Assembly: GCA_963422275.1 (NCBI GenBank)
Contig: OY729418.1
Coordinates: 4,154,001 to 4,218,000, forward strand
Reading direction: 5' to 3'
Length of the DNA: 64,000 bases
DNA from: G963422275 sp963422275
GTDB taxonomy: Bacteria; Pseudomonadota; Alphaproteobacteria; Rhodobacterales; Rhodobacteraceae
This document shows positions 46,250 to 55,180 of the stretch, in pieces (the first letter of the stretch is position 1; every line of letters starts with the position of its first letter). The notes under the pieces were generated by a model. The model saw only the letters and a list, made by a program, of their open reading frames with translations, had not been told where the DNA came from and did no database searches. The translations under genes were made by a program, and so were the position numbers.

Positions 46250-47379
46250 ATCTACAAGAGGCAAACGAAGACTGGCAGTTTGATGGGATTCGGCGACACT
46301 TTCTCAGACAGAGGCAGCAGGACTATGGCCGACAGACCGGAGAGCGTATTTTGCGTCCGGTCGCGCAGCCTTTCCGGCAGCGGTGCCTCCGCTTCCGCGA
46401 GCGCGAACACGCCGGATTTGGCTCCAAGGACCAGCGGCGTGCGGCCGCGGATGTCGGTGGCGTGCAGGGTCTTGGCCTGCGCATTCGGATCGGTGTGCCG
46501 GTCCAGCGGTTCGCTCCGCACCGCGTCGAGGGCAGTAGCCTCGGGACGCCAGTCTGCGGCCTTGATCCCCTGTCCCAAGGACAGCAGAAAGTGTCGGCAG
46601 TGCATCGGCCAGCCTTGGCAGTCACGAACCATGGCCCCGGCCCAGCAACTCGGCCTGAGTCGTGTCGTCAAAGCGCGACTAGGTGATTTCTGCGTCGTAG
46701 TTCAGCCTGGTCAGGCAGCCGACCTTGCGCAGTAGGTCGCCGCTTTCGGCAAGGCCGGCAAACACCGGGAAGACTGGCAGGACATGCGTTGCCTCGTTCA
46801 GCAGTTCGAGATTGTCCCTGAAGTTTTGCGCGGCCTGCGGTGCCATCTCCGCCACCGCGCGTCTTGCTGATGGCGGGTCTTTTCGGCTGATCCCTCCGCC
46901 GCTGGCTGGAAATTGACACCGAACGACATGGCCTGAATGCCGGTGACGACAGGCTGCCGCTCCCACAGCCTTCTGACGACTTTCGAGTCGGGCAAGCGCT
47001 TGGTCACCTCCGCAAGAAACCCCTCCAGCGGCGCGTGCAGGGCAGATGCAGGCATCGTGATTGTCCGCGAGACCTTCATTGCCTCGATTCGCTTGAGCAG
47101 GGCGGTCTTGCCCGCGCCCGGCGCCGCATGGAACACCAGCACCAGATCTTTCGCCGGCTCCCAGTCAAGTGAGTCGTCTACGCGACGCTTCAGCATGGCT
47201 AGCCGCTGGGCAAACTTGTCCAGCGCCTCCTGCAGGTCAATTAAAATTTCGGAGAGTCCGCGGTTGCCGCCTTGCGTGAAGATCTCAAGTTCGTCGAGGT
47301 TCACTTTGGACAGGTGCGGCCATTCGATTTTGTCCCCGGTCATTTGCGCTTTCCCGTCTTTCGCGTCTTGCCTTCGCAA
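46250..47379 (-). pseudogene. P-loop ATPase, frameshifted and truncated
   Basis: The 5' part (47343 or 47379 down to 46870) encodes an N-terminal region and a Walker A motif HAAPGAGKTALL near residue 90, followed by EGFLAEVTKRLPDS. The frame then shifts: ARRAVAEMAPQAAQNF, ELLNEATHVLPVFPVF continues around 46860-46680, and after a second shift EATALDAVRSEPLDRHTD and LHATDIRGRTPLVLGAKSG around 46560-46400. The end is lost at the IS5-type relic. The family is a AAA-like ATPase I cannot name. Confidence 0.65.
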
Positions 47380-47729
47380 ATGTCGTCGCCGTCGGCGCGA
47401 CTGTCAAGCAAACGCGGTTGGCCAGTGCGCCGTTTTCGCGTCCCTTTTCCCGTCAGGGGCTTTGGGGTTGGATTGCCCCAAGCTGGGGATTTCGTCAATC
47501 CATGGTCATTGTGGCGGCTCTGCGACCCGATTCCGGCTGTCACTCGGCTAGGAGCACCTGGATCCATTGACGGGAAACAGGAAAGCCCCGCATTGCTGCG
47601 GGCCTTTTTCTGCGTCGACGGCCGTCGGTGCATCGAGTTTCGCCGTTACCCGCCAGCAGCCGCCTCGGTGCGCTTTCCGATCTCCTCCCGCCTGCGTGTC
47701 GCGGATTTCGCCGGCTCTCCAGCGCTTAG
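47380..47729. other. Spacer between the ATPase pseudogene and an IS5-group element, nothing recognised
   Basis: About 350 GC-rich bases. Open frames on both strands have no recognisable motifs. A GGGAAACAGGAAAG-like tract near 47570 followed by GGCCTTTTTCTGCG could belong to a terminator, but no convincing stem precedes it. Confidence 0.35.
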
Positions 47730-48985
47730 GGAACCTCTGATTTGGAGGGTTTTTTTTTGGGGTTTGCTGCGGAATTTGCCCTTCCCGGCTGCACCGGTCG
47801 GTTTTCGGCGGTCCGGAAGCCGCAAATGCGCGAGCTTTCGGAGCGAAACGGCCGCCGGTTCAGCCCCTGCAGGGCCGATGCCGGCAAATTCCGGACACAC
47901 TTCTCCCTTGTCACTGACAGGTGCGGCTGCGTTCAATCATCAGGTTCGAGACCAGCCCGGAAGCAGCGCAAGCCGCTGCACGTTCTTGTCCAAACCCCGA
48001 TACCGAACCATGTCGTAGCCGAACACGCCGCTTGATGATCCGCCGAACGGATGCTCCACCCGCGCCCGCACCCGGGCCATTCGCCTTCTCAACGCCCTGG
48101 CCGCGGCGCTGCCAAGAAGGCGCCAGCGTCCGGCGCTTGCTCGGGGGCATGGCAATCTGCCACGAAACATCGCGATGCGCGATGCTCCGCCCGCTTGCCG
48201 ATATCGCGGTATCCAGAGTCACCCCAGACTTGCTGCCTGCCTCGCCGAGCAGAAGCCGACCCGAAGGCGGTCAAGGTCGTGAACGTTGGCGGCCGGGTTC
48301 CCTCCAGATGGTGCACCAGTTCCCCGGGGTCGGTGCCGACGTGCAGCTTCATCCCGAAATGCCACTGGTTCCCCTTCTGTCGTCTGGTCATCTCCGGATC
48401 GCGGGCGTTGCTCTCGTTCCCGGTCGACGACGGCGCCGAAATGATGGTGGCGTCAACGATGGTGCCCTTCTTCAGCAAAACCCCCCGCTCGGCCAGGTGA
48501 TCCCTGATCTCCCGAACAGAAGGTGCGCCAGTCCGTGGCGCTCCAGCCGATGGCGGAACTCGGGATCGTCGTCTCGTCCGGAACCTTCTCAAGACTCACC
48601 CCGGCAAAGCGCCGGATGCTCTCCGCCTCGTAAAGCTGGTCCTCCATCAACGGGTCGCTCAGGTTGTAAAACAATTGAACGCAGTGCACGCGCAGCATCA
48701 CCGACAGCGGATACGGCTGTCGCCCCCTGCGGCCGCCCTTCGGATACACCGGCGCAATGCGGGCCTCCAGGCGCTCCCAGGGGATCAGGCTGTCCATCCG
48801 CTCCAGAAAGATCTCGCGGCGCGTCTTGCGCTTCTTGCGATCGCATTGGAGGCTGGCAAAGGTCAATTGCTGAAGGCGTTGCATGTCAGGATCCCCCAAA
48901 AAAAGGCGTCTGGCGCAAAACAGCAGGCGCGTCAAAACCGGATGCGCAATGCAACGCCCAAAATCAGGCTATATTCAGAGGTTCC
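47730..48985 (-). mobile_element. IS5-group element, full length but degenerate
   Basis: 1256 bases with terminal inverted repeats GGAACCTCTGA and TCAGAGGTTCC. Flanks TTAG (47726-47729) and CTAG (48986-48989) fit the CTAR-like 4-bp target of IS5. The minus-strand transposase starts MQRLQQLTFASLQCDRKKRK at 48884, then PWERLEARIAPVYPKGGRRG, LFYNLSDPLMEDQLYEAESI and DETTI. Frameshifts follow; KKGTIVDATIISAPSS, GNQWHFGMKLHVGTD and VRYRGLDKNVQRLALLPG lie in other frames. The element at 20983-21953 is its shorter sibling. Confidence 0.85.
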
Positions 48986-49348
48986 CTAGTCCAGCACCGT
49001 TCGCAATGTCGGGATCCGCACCGGCCTCACAAGCGCATTGATTGAGAGTTCGAGATGAAGTTCACCGCGCTGCGCACGCCTTGCCATTCCAGTTAGGGTC
49101 CCGCCGACGTTTATCACGGAAGTTGTGGGATGCGAGTGATTGCAGTCGAGCACGCAGAGCGCTACGGGGAGGTCGGCACCGATGTGCCGCAGGGACTGAT
49201 TCCAAGTCGATTTACCGATGCCTATAGCTTGGGCATGCAACTTGGAAGCTTCCATCAGCAGATCCAGCCCAATGCAACCGCTCCTGCAGGCGATCTCACA
49301 TGCTTCGCGGAATTGCGGCGTAGCGATTTGACCCAGATTGTCAAGCAA
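48986..49348 (-). CDS. Unrecognised open frame cut by the IS5-group insertion
   Basis: Up to 120 codons. The frame ends in a TAG supplied by the CTAG flank of the adjacent insertion (48986-48988), so the original C-terminus, if this was a gene, is missing. I do not recognise the protein (SVINVGGTLTGMARRAQRG). It ends 28 bases from tRNA-Ser. It may be a truncated gene or a chance frame. Confidence 0.25.
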   Translation of the reverse strand: MLDNLGQIATPQFREACEIACRSGCIGLDLLMEASKLHAQAIGIGKSTWNQSLRHIGADLPVALCVLDCNHSHPTTSVINVGGTLTGMARRAQRGELHLELSINALVRPVRIPTLRTVLD

Positions 49349-49376
49349 GCAACGCTTTGCTGACTGTCCAGATTTC

Positions 49377-49466
49377 TGGCGGAGGGGGTGGGATTCGAAC
49401 CCACGGTGGAGTTGCCCCCACGCCGGTTTTCAAGACCGGTACATTCGTCCACTCTGTCACCCCTCC
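49377..49466 (-). tRNA. tRNA-Ser (anticodon TGA)
   Basis: 90 bases including an encoded CCA. The acceptor stem pairs GGAGGGG with CCCCTCC, the anticodon stem-loop CCGGTCTTGAAAACCGG shows TGA, a long variable arm (GTGGGGGCAACTCCAC) marks a serine tRNA, and the T arm carries GGTTCGAATCC. It reads serine UCA codons. It is flanked by an IS5-group element and an unrecognised region. Confidence 0.97.
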
Positions 49467-49473
49467 GGCACGC

Positions 49474-49779
49474 TTATCCTTTATAGGCAAACTTCAGGAA
49501 AACTCGAAGCAGCCATTGAATTCTCTTGATCCTTCTTGAGAATGTCTTCCGGCAGTTTGTTGGTAAAAGTAGGTTAATCGTATTGTCAAGAGCTTGCATT
49601 AATTTGAGTTGCGGACCGTCATTTTTGAGCGCTGTTCTGGAAAGTTGAATGGCCCGGCTATGGACCCCGAACCTATCTTCTGATTTGCATTTAGCCTGTT
49701 CAATTAGGTCAAAATATAAGGGTGATCGTTTAAAAGCACTACGATGCATCTTGAAAAGATGATTCCGGACCAGCGCCAC
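49474..49779 (-). CDS. Hypothetical small basic protein
   Basis: A 101-codon frame upstream of tRNA-Ser on the same strand. It is rich in Lys and Arg (for example RRIKRIQWLLRVFLKF near the end), with no signal peptide and no known motif. The codon pattern and the dense tract of relics around it leave doubt that it is a gene. Confidence 0.2.
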   Translation of the reverse strand: MALVRNHLFKMHRSAFKRSPLYFDLIEQAKCKSEDRFGVHSRAIQLSRTALKNDGPQLKLMQALDNTINLLLPTNCRKTFSRRIKRIQWLLRVFLKFAYKG

Positions 49780-49822
49780 TGAGACGACCTCCTATGGCCG
49801 CGAGGCATGTCAGCCACTATCA

Positions 49823-50425
49823 AAGACTGTTGCGAAATGCACCTCTTCGGCTCTTGACATGTCGCACTGAAATCTGTACAAGCCGTTGTTTTGATGTTCG
49901 ATTGAAGGAGAGGACGGTGGATTTCTTCATGACGGTGGCGGACAAGCGCGTGGACCGGGGCAGCACCCTGAGAAAGGTCGGTGCCCGGATCAACTGGTAG
50001 CGCTTGGCGGCAGTCCTCGGCCCGTGCGGTCGCGCCTGGGACGCGCCGCTGCGATGTCGACCCGATGGTCCAGGTTCTCCTCCTCGGCCAGTGGCATTCG
50101 CTGTCGGACCGGGAACTTCGAGCGCGCCATGACGGTGCGCATCGACTTCATGCTGTCCGTCGGCTGCCTGTGCTGCTCGGTCTCGACGCGGCGCTTCTGT
50201 CCGAAGTCAACAGCCAACTGCAAGAGTGCGACCTGAAGGTTGTTACCCCGCCGGTGGCTGAAGAGGGCAGTCGCTGCCTCTTCGGCTGCAAGGGATTTGT
50301 GCGCACCGACGAGGATGGCTTCGTGGAGCAAACCTTCGCCGCCCTGAAGCGGCTATTCAGGGCGGCGCGGTCCCGGTTTATGGGACGACGGGCAGTGGAG
50401 AACGCCTGCTTTCGCAACAGTCTTA
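49823..50425 (+). mobile_element. IS5-type element relic, best-preserved ends
   Basis: 603 bases from AAGACTGTTGCGAAA to TTTCGCAACAGTCTT. Plus-strand transposase pieces run in order: VDFFMTVADKRVDRGSTLRK near 49917, VQVLLLGQWHSLSDRELRA-like near 50068, and near the end FVRTDEDGFVEQTFAALKR then SRFMGRRAVENACFRNSLNQ. The DDE centre is deleted. The C-terminal segment is in one frame and looks the least decayed. This copy sets the orientation of the other relics. Confidence 0.75.
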
Positions 50426-50639
50426 ATCAGGTTGCGTACACCCCACCCCATCCCTAGATGTTGCGTCGGTCAGCCCACCGGTCGCTGAAAGCCGCTCCTG
50501 GAACTCTTTGCTGTCCATAACACAACCTTCTGAAACTCCCGGCATCCCACCACATGCACATGCAAATCACGAATTGAACCTTCTTTATTTATACAGCTTA
50601 ATGTAGATTTGGAATCGTACAAAACTTCGAGGAAAGAAA

Positions 50640-51815
50640 ATGAAACGTGCGCTAGTTGCACTGTTTGTGTTTTTGTCATGGCTCGCGCTCCACTCCTGTA
50701 CCGCCCGTGCCCTTGAAACGGAGGCAAGGTCCGCAATCATCGTGGACCACGAAACGGGTGTCGTGCTTATGGAGAAAAACGCGGACTTGCCCCTACCGCC
50801 GGCGTCTATGCTCAAGCTCATGACCTTGAAAATGGTCTTTGAAGCACTTGAAGACGACAGGATGCAGTTGACAGACACGCTCGCAGTTTCACAGCATGCC
50901 GTGTCCTACAAAGGTTCGACCATGTATTTGAACACGACCGACCGTGTTTCCGTCGAGGACCTGATCAGAGGAATTGTGGTTCTGTCCGGGAATGACGCGT
51001 GCGTCGTTCTTGCCGAAACCCTCTCTCCAGACGGCACTGAGGCTGGATTTGCAAATCTGATGAACGCACGTGCGAAAGAGTTGGGCCTAACGAGTTCTGT
51101 GTTCGTCAACTCCAACGGGTGGCCCCACCCAGATCAAAAGATGAGCGCACGGGACCTCGTGGCTTTGGCGGGACAACTCGTCCGTGAGTTTCCCCAATAC
51201 TACCACTATTTTGCAGAAACCGAGTTTGAGTTTCGTAACCGAGCCCCCGCGAACCGTTTCAATCGGAATCCATTGCTAAAACTCGATTTGGGAGCGGACG
51301 GGCTGAAGACTGGGTACACTAGCGATGCTGGCTATGGCCTCGTGGGATCAGCGGTTCGAAACAACCGAAGGGTTGTGTTCGCAATGATGGGGCTATCAAA
51401 CACGCAAAAGAGAACATACGAAGCCCAGCGCTACGTCGATTGGTACTACAGGCAGTTCAAGAGTGTGAAGTTGTTCGAGAAGGACGAAATCGTCTTGGAC
51501 GCACCCGTTTGGCTCGGGGACCAACGAACCGTCGGCGCAACCGTTGAGGATGATCTGATTGTGCCGCAACCAGTGTTCGGGGACGGAACAATCGAGGCAA
51601 GCGCGGTGTTCGATGGCATCGTGGAAGCACCTGTAGATAACGGCACGATGGTTGGAAGGCTTGTCGTCAGTGTCGGCGGGCTAGAAAAGGAAATATCGGT
51701 ACCGCTGGTGGCAGCAAGCTCGATTGAGCAAGGCGGATTTGGCGTCCGGATGCAAGTTGCCGCACAGACCCTCCTGAAGAGGTTACTCGAATTCGGGCTT
51801 TCACTCACCCGATGA
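50640..51815 (+). CDS. D-alanyl-D-alanine carboxypeptidase (PBP5/6 type)
   Basis: Removes the terminal D-alanine of peptidoglycan stem peptides in the periplasm. 391 residues. A signal peptide (about 1-25, KRALVALFVFLSWLALHS) ends in a cleavable TARA-like site. The three serine-peptidase motifs are present: SxxK in ASMLKLMT near 60, SxN in VLSGNDACVVLAE near 118, and KTG in LKTGYTSDAGYG near 222. A C-terminal domain follows with a likely amphipathic membrane anchor (LLKRLLEFGLSL). It overlaps tmk by 4 bases. Confidence 0.95.
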   Translation: MKRALVALFVFLSWLALHSCTARALETEARSAIIVDHETGVVLMEKNADLPLPPASMLKLMTLKMVFEALEDDRMQLTDTLAVSQHAVSYKGSTMYLNTTDRVSVEDLIRGIVVLSGNDACVVLAETLSPDGTEAGFANLMNARAKELGLTSSVFVNSNGWPHPDQKMSARDLVALAGQLVREFPQYYHYFAETEFEFRNRAPANRFNRNPLLKLDLGADGLKTGYTSDAGYGLVGSAVRNNRRVVFAMMGLSNTQKRTYEAQRYVDWYYRQFKSVKLFEKDEIVLDAPVWLGDQRTVGATVEDDLIVPQPVFGDGTIEASAVFDGIVEAPVDNGTMVGRLVVSVGGLEKEISVPLVAASSIEQGGFGVRMQVAAQTLLKRLLEFGLSLTR

Positions 51816-52426
51816 TTTCAAGAGGCACGTTCGTCACCATTGAAGGCATCGATGGATCTGGAAAGTCTACGCAAGCAAGATTGCTTGCTGAAAAATTGGG
51901 GATGCATGATATCCCGGTCGTGCGAACTAGGGAACCGGGCGGTTCACCATGCGGGGAGGCAATCCGGCAAATTTTGAAGGGTAAGCACCACAGGGATATT
52001 TCACGGCACACTGAGATACTCCTGTTCACTGCCGCTAGGCGCGATCATATCGAGAAAGTCATCCGTCCGGCGCTTGATTCAGGGGCAGTGGTTGTTTGCG
52101 ACCGGTTTCTGGATTCGACGAGAGTGTACCAAGGCAGAGAGCATCGCACAATTATCGATCGGCTACACGAGCGCTTTATAGGTTTGAATCCCGATCTAAC
52201 TTTTGTCTTGGATTTGGCGGATTCGTTAGCGACCGAACGTCGGCGGCACAGAATCGAAGACGACTGGCGCCTGAAGATTGTAAGAGCCACAACGCATGAT
52301 GCAAGTGGACTATTCAGGGACATTGCCAGACAGGACCCAGAGCGATGTCGATTGGTGGATGCATCACAAACGAAGAGCAGAGTCTCTGAACTGTTGCTTT
52401 CGGAAACCCTAAAGATGCTCTCGTGA
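51812..52426 (+). CDS. tmk: Thymidylate kinase
   Basis: Phosphorylates dTMP to dTDP. 204 residues. Seen: the P-loop FVTIEGIDGSGKSTQARLLAE near 9, the DRF-type motif VVCDRFLDSTRVYQG near 96, and the lid region LATERRRHRIEDDW. VRTREPGGSPCGE near 37 is the substrate segment. It overlaps the carboxypeptidase gene by 4 bases (ATGA) and the holB start by 4 bases (GTGA), so translation is probably coupled through the operon. Confidence 0.97.
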   Translation: MISRGTFVTIEGIDGSGKSTQARLLAEKLGMHDIPVVRTREPGGSPCGEAIRQILKGKHHRDISRHTEILLFTAARRDHIEKVIRPALDSGAVVVCDRFLDSTRVYQGREHRTIIDRLHERFIGLNPDLTFVLDLADSLATERRRHRIEDDWRLKIVRATTHDASGLFRDIARQDPERCRLVDASQTKSRVSELLLSETLKMLS

Positions 52427-53565
52427 GCCAAGAGGACATTCTAGAATCCGATCGGGCCGGGAGTGCGCGCCATCCTCGGGAAACCATGGCACTCTTCGGG
52501 CAATCCGAAGCAGAGGCCACGTTCTTGACCGCGTGCAGAGCCGGGAGGTTGCACCACGCTTGGCTGATAATGGGTTCACGAGGGATTGGAAAGGCGACGC
52601 TCGCTTGGAGAATCGCCAGATACATGCTGATTGACGCGAAAATGCGGGCTGAAGGCAACGGTGTGTCAGCCGGCTTGCCCCGAGATTGCCTTGACGTTCC
52701 CGAGGGTCATGCTGTCACTAGACAAATGATCGCGCTTTCGGAGCCGGGGATTAGGTTGGTTCGTCGCCCCTACGACGGGAAATCAAAGCGACTTAGAAAA
52801 TTCATCACGGTAGGCGAGATTCGTGGACTGAAGACATTTTTCGAATTGACATCGGCCGACGGGCTCCCGCGTGTGGTCATAGTCGATTCCGCCGACGAAA
52901 TGAACGCGAGCGCCTCCAATGCAGTACTTAAGGTTCTTGAGGAACCACCCGAAAATTCATACTTTTTTCTGATCAGCCATTCCCCTTCATGCTTGCTTCC
53001 TACAATCAGGAGCCGTTGCCGAACATTGAAGTGCAAGCCACTTCCCAAACCGGACCTGGTCAAGGCGATGAAACAGGCTGGGGGCACTGTCTCCGATGCG
53101 GAGATCGACAGCATGGTCGAGCTGACGTGCGGCTCTGTGGGCGATGCCCTGAGGTTGCGCGAAAGTGACGGTCTGGAAACATACACTCGTTTGATAGAAT
53201 TGATCTCGAAAGCTCCCGGAATTCCGAGACATAAAGTGATCGAGTTTGCCTCTAGTTGCGACGGAAAGGAGAACGAAGGGCACTTCGAAACAGCAATCCA
53301 GCTCTTGTTGCGGCTTTTGGAGAGACTGGCGCTGCACGGTGCTTTTGGAATGTTTCCCGTTCAAGCCGCGCGAGGAGAGTTGGAGCTGTCAGAACGGCTT
53401 TGCGGAAATCTAGAGGCCTCGCGCTCGTGGGCAATGGCACACGACGAGTTATCTCGAATTGCATCGGGATCGAGAGAGGTCAATATTGACCCATTTTCGG
53501 TAATGCATGATATGCTTGCGAAAGTTGATCGAACTGCCGCTAAAGTCATGTACCTGCAAGCCTGA
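52423..53565 (+). CDS. holB: DNA polymerase III subunit delta prime
   Basis: Part of the clamp loader. 380 residues from a GTG start. AAA+ marks: a modified P-loop GSRGIGKATLAWRIARYM near 52, VVIVDSADEMNASASNAVLKVLEEPPENSYFFLISHSP (the SNALLK-like sensor and E-E-P-P) near 150-190, and the SRCRTLKCKPL arginine-finger region near 200. The C-terminal collar domain completes it. It overlaps tmk by 4 bases and tatD by 1. It acts with the delta and gamma/tau subunits encoded elsewhere. Confidence 0.95.
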   Translation: MSQEDILESDRAGSARHPRETMALFGQSEAEATFLTACRAGRLHHAWLIMGSRGIGKATLAWRIARYMLIDAKMRAEGNGVSAGLPRDCLDVPEGHAVTRQMIALSEPGIRLVRRPYDGKSKRLRKFITVGEIRGLKTFFELTSADGLPRVVIVDSADEMNASASNAVLKVLEEPPENSYFFLISHSPSCLLPTIRSRCRTLKCKPLPKPDLVKAMKQAGGTVSDAEIDSMVELTCGSVGDALRLRESDGLETYTRLIELISKAPGIPRHKVIEFASSCDGKENEGHFETAIQLLLRLLERLALHGAFGMFPVQAARGELELSERLCGNLEASRSWAMAHDELSRIASGSREVNIDPFSVMHDMLAKVDRTAAKVMYLQA

Positions 53566-54380
53566 TGCGCAATCTGCCTGAAATAGTCGACAGCCACTGC
53601 CACTTGGATTTTTCCGCATTCGATCAGGACCGCGACGAGGTTCTAGAGCGTGCTGCTGAAGCGGGTGTCACGCGCCTGCTGACCATCTGTACCGAGATTG
53701 CCAAATCTGAGGCAACCATTCGGATAGCGGAAAGATTCGAGAATGTGTTCTTCGCACTGGGAACACACCCGCACAAGGCGCACATGGAACCGTGTTGCGG
53801 AGTCGAGGAAATTGTTGCCCATGCGTCGCACCCGAAGATGGTGGCAATTGGCGAAACGGGGTTTGATTTCCACTACAGCTCAAAAACGGCGTCCGAACAG
53901 CGTGCCAGCATCGCCGAGCACATCGAGGCCGCACGGCAAACCTCCTTGCCGGTAATATTCCACTCGCGCGACGCCGATTTTGAAATTGCAAGCCTGTTGG
54001 CCACCGAAATGGAAAGCGGGCCATTCACTGGAGTCATGCATTGCTACTCATCAGGCCCTGACTTGGCCAAATTGGCAATCAACCTCGGATTTTATGTATC
54101 GATGTCCGGAATAGTGACATTCCGCAGTGCGCAATCGTTGCGCGACATCTTCTCGGAGGTGCCATTGGATCGAGTCTTGCTGGAAACGGACGCTCCGTAT
54201 CTGGCGCCCCCACCCCATCGCGGAAAGCGCAATGAACCGTCCTATGTGGCATTGATTGCAAAAGCTGGCGCTGAAATCTTTGGAGTCGACTACGCGACTT
54301 TTGCCCAAAAAACCACCGAAAACTTTGACCGCCTGTTTCCCAAGTGCAAGGCCCATTACAACGCCACTAAAGCCGCGTAG
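53565..54380 (+). CDS. TatD-family metal-dependent deoxyribonuclease
   Basis: 271 residues. The metal-binding amidohydrolase fold starts with EIVDSHCHLDFSAF, then ALGTHPHKA, VAIGETGFDFHY, VIFHSRDAD, GVMHCYSSGPD and LLETDAPYLAPPPHRGKRNEP, the complete TatD set. It is proposed to act as a 3'-5' DNA exonuclease. Its start overlaps the holB stop (TGATG), and the next gene begins 2 bases after its stop, so it is embedded in one operon. Confidence 0.94.
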   Translation: MRNLPEIVDSHCHLDFSAFDQDRDEVLERAAEAGVTRLLTICTEIAKSEATIRIAERFENVFFALGTHPHKAHMEPCCGVEEIVAHASHPKMVAIGETGFDFHYSSKTASEQRASIAEHIEAARQTSLPVIFHSRDADFEIASLLATEMESGPFTGVMHCYSSGPDLAKLAINLGFYVSMSGIVTFRSAQSLRDIFSEVPLDRVLLETDAPYLAPPPHRGKRNEPSYVALIAKAGAEIFGVDYATFAQKTTENFDRLFPKCKAHYNATKAA

Positions 54381-54381
54381 C

Positions 54382-55179
54382 ATGTCCTTGATGCGGTTCA
54401 CGATACTTGGGTGCGGTTCATCCGGCGGAGTTCCTCGACTTGGAGGGAAATGGGGAGCGTGCGATTCCTCAAACCCCAAAAACCGGCGCCAACGCTGCTC
54501 ACTTTTGGTTCAGCGGATCGATGCGAATGGTACAACAAGGGCTCTCATTGACACCTCTCCGGATCTCCGCGCACAGTTGCTGGCTGCGGGTGTCGGCCTG
54601 CTAGACGGCGTGGTCTACACTCATCAACACGCAGATCACGTGAACGGGCTTGACGATCTGAGGATGATTTTCCACAATAAAGAGAGCCGTCTTGATGTTT
54701 GGGCAGACGATCAAACCCGGGACGCACTTCTGACGAGATTTGGCTATGCGTTTGAGCGACCCGACGGAAGCGACTATCCCCCGATACTCAACCTTAAACA
54801 AATGGGGAACGAGATTGCCGTCGAAGGAGACGGCGGGGACATTGTTCTTAAATCGTTTCGCGTGGAGCACGGCAAAATCTTGAGCAATGGGTTCAGAATC
54901 CTTGATCTGGCTTACCTGCCTGACGTGTCCGGCCTGCTTCCAGAATCCTGGCTCGCCGTTTCAGATCTCGATTGCTGGATTGTCGACTCTCTCAGGTGCC
55001 GCCCTCATCCGTCTCACACCCACCTTGACCAAACTCTGCGGTGGATCGAGGCGGCCGCGCCGCGCCGGGCTATCCTTACCAACATGCACATCGATCTAGA
55101 TTACGATCATGTAATGGACGCGACGCCGCCCAACGTCGAACCTGCGTACGACGGACTCACGATCGACTACGAGATCTGA
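54382..55179 (+). CDS. MBL-fold metallo-hydrolase (PhnP-like)
   Basis: 265 residues from the ATG at 54382, one base after the tatD stop; an upstream in-frame ATG at 54256 lies inside tatD. Metallo-beta-lactamase marks: FTILGCGSSGGVPRLGG at the start, VVYTHQHADHVNGLDDLR (HxHxDH) near 75, and a late ILTNMHIDLDYD. DTSPDLRAQLL precedes the metal motif. Family members act as phosphodiesterases; this one's substrate is not known. The conserved place after tatD is common in alphaproteobacteria. Confidence 0.93.
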   Translation: MSLMRFTILGCGSSGGVPRLGGKWGACDSSNPKNRRQRCSLLVQRIDANGTTRALIDTSPDLRAQLLAAGVGLLDGVVYTHQHADHVNGLDDLRMIFHNKESRLDVWADDQTRDALLTRFGYAFERPDGSDYPPILNLKQMGNEIAVEGDGGDIVLKSFRVEHGKILSNGFRILDLAYLPDVSGLLPESWLAVSDLDCWIVDSLRCRPHPSHTHLDQTLRWIEAAAPRRAILTNMHIDLDYDHVMDATPPNVEPAYDGLTIDYEI

Positions 55180-55180
55180 C

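Noticed and set aside
47272..49045. Long plus-strand frames across the IS5-group element
   Set aside because: They mirror the GC-rich minus-strand transposase and have no motif of their own.
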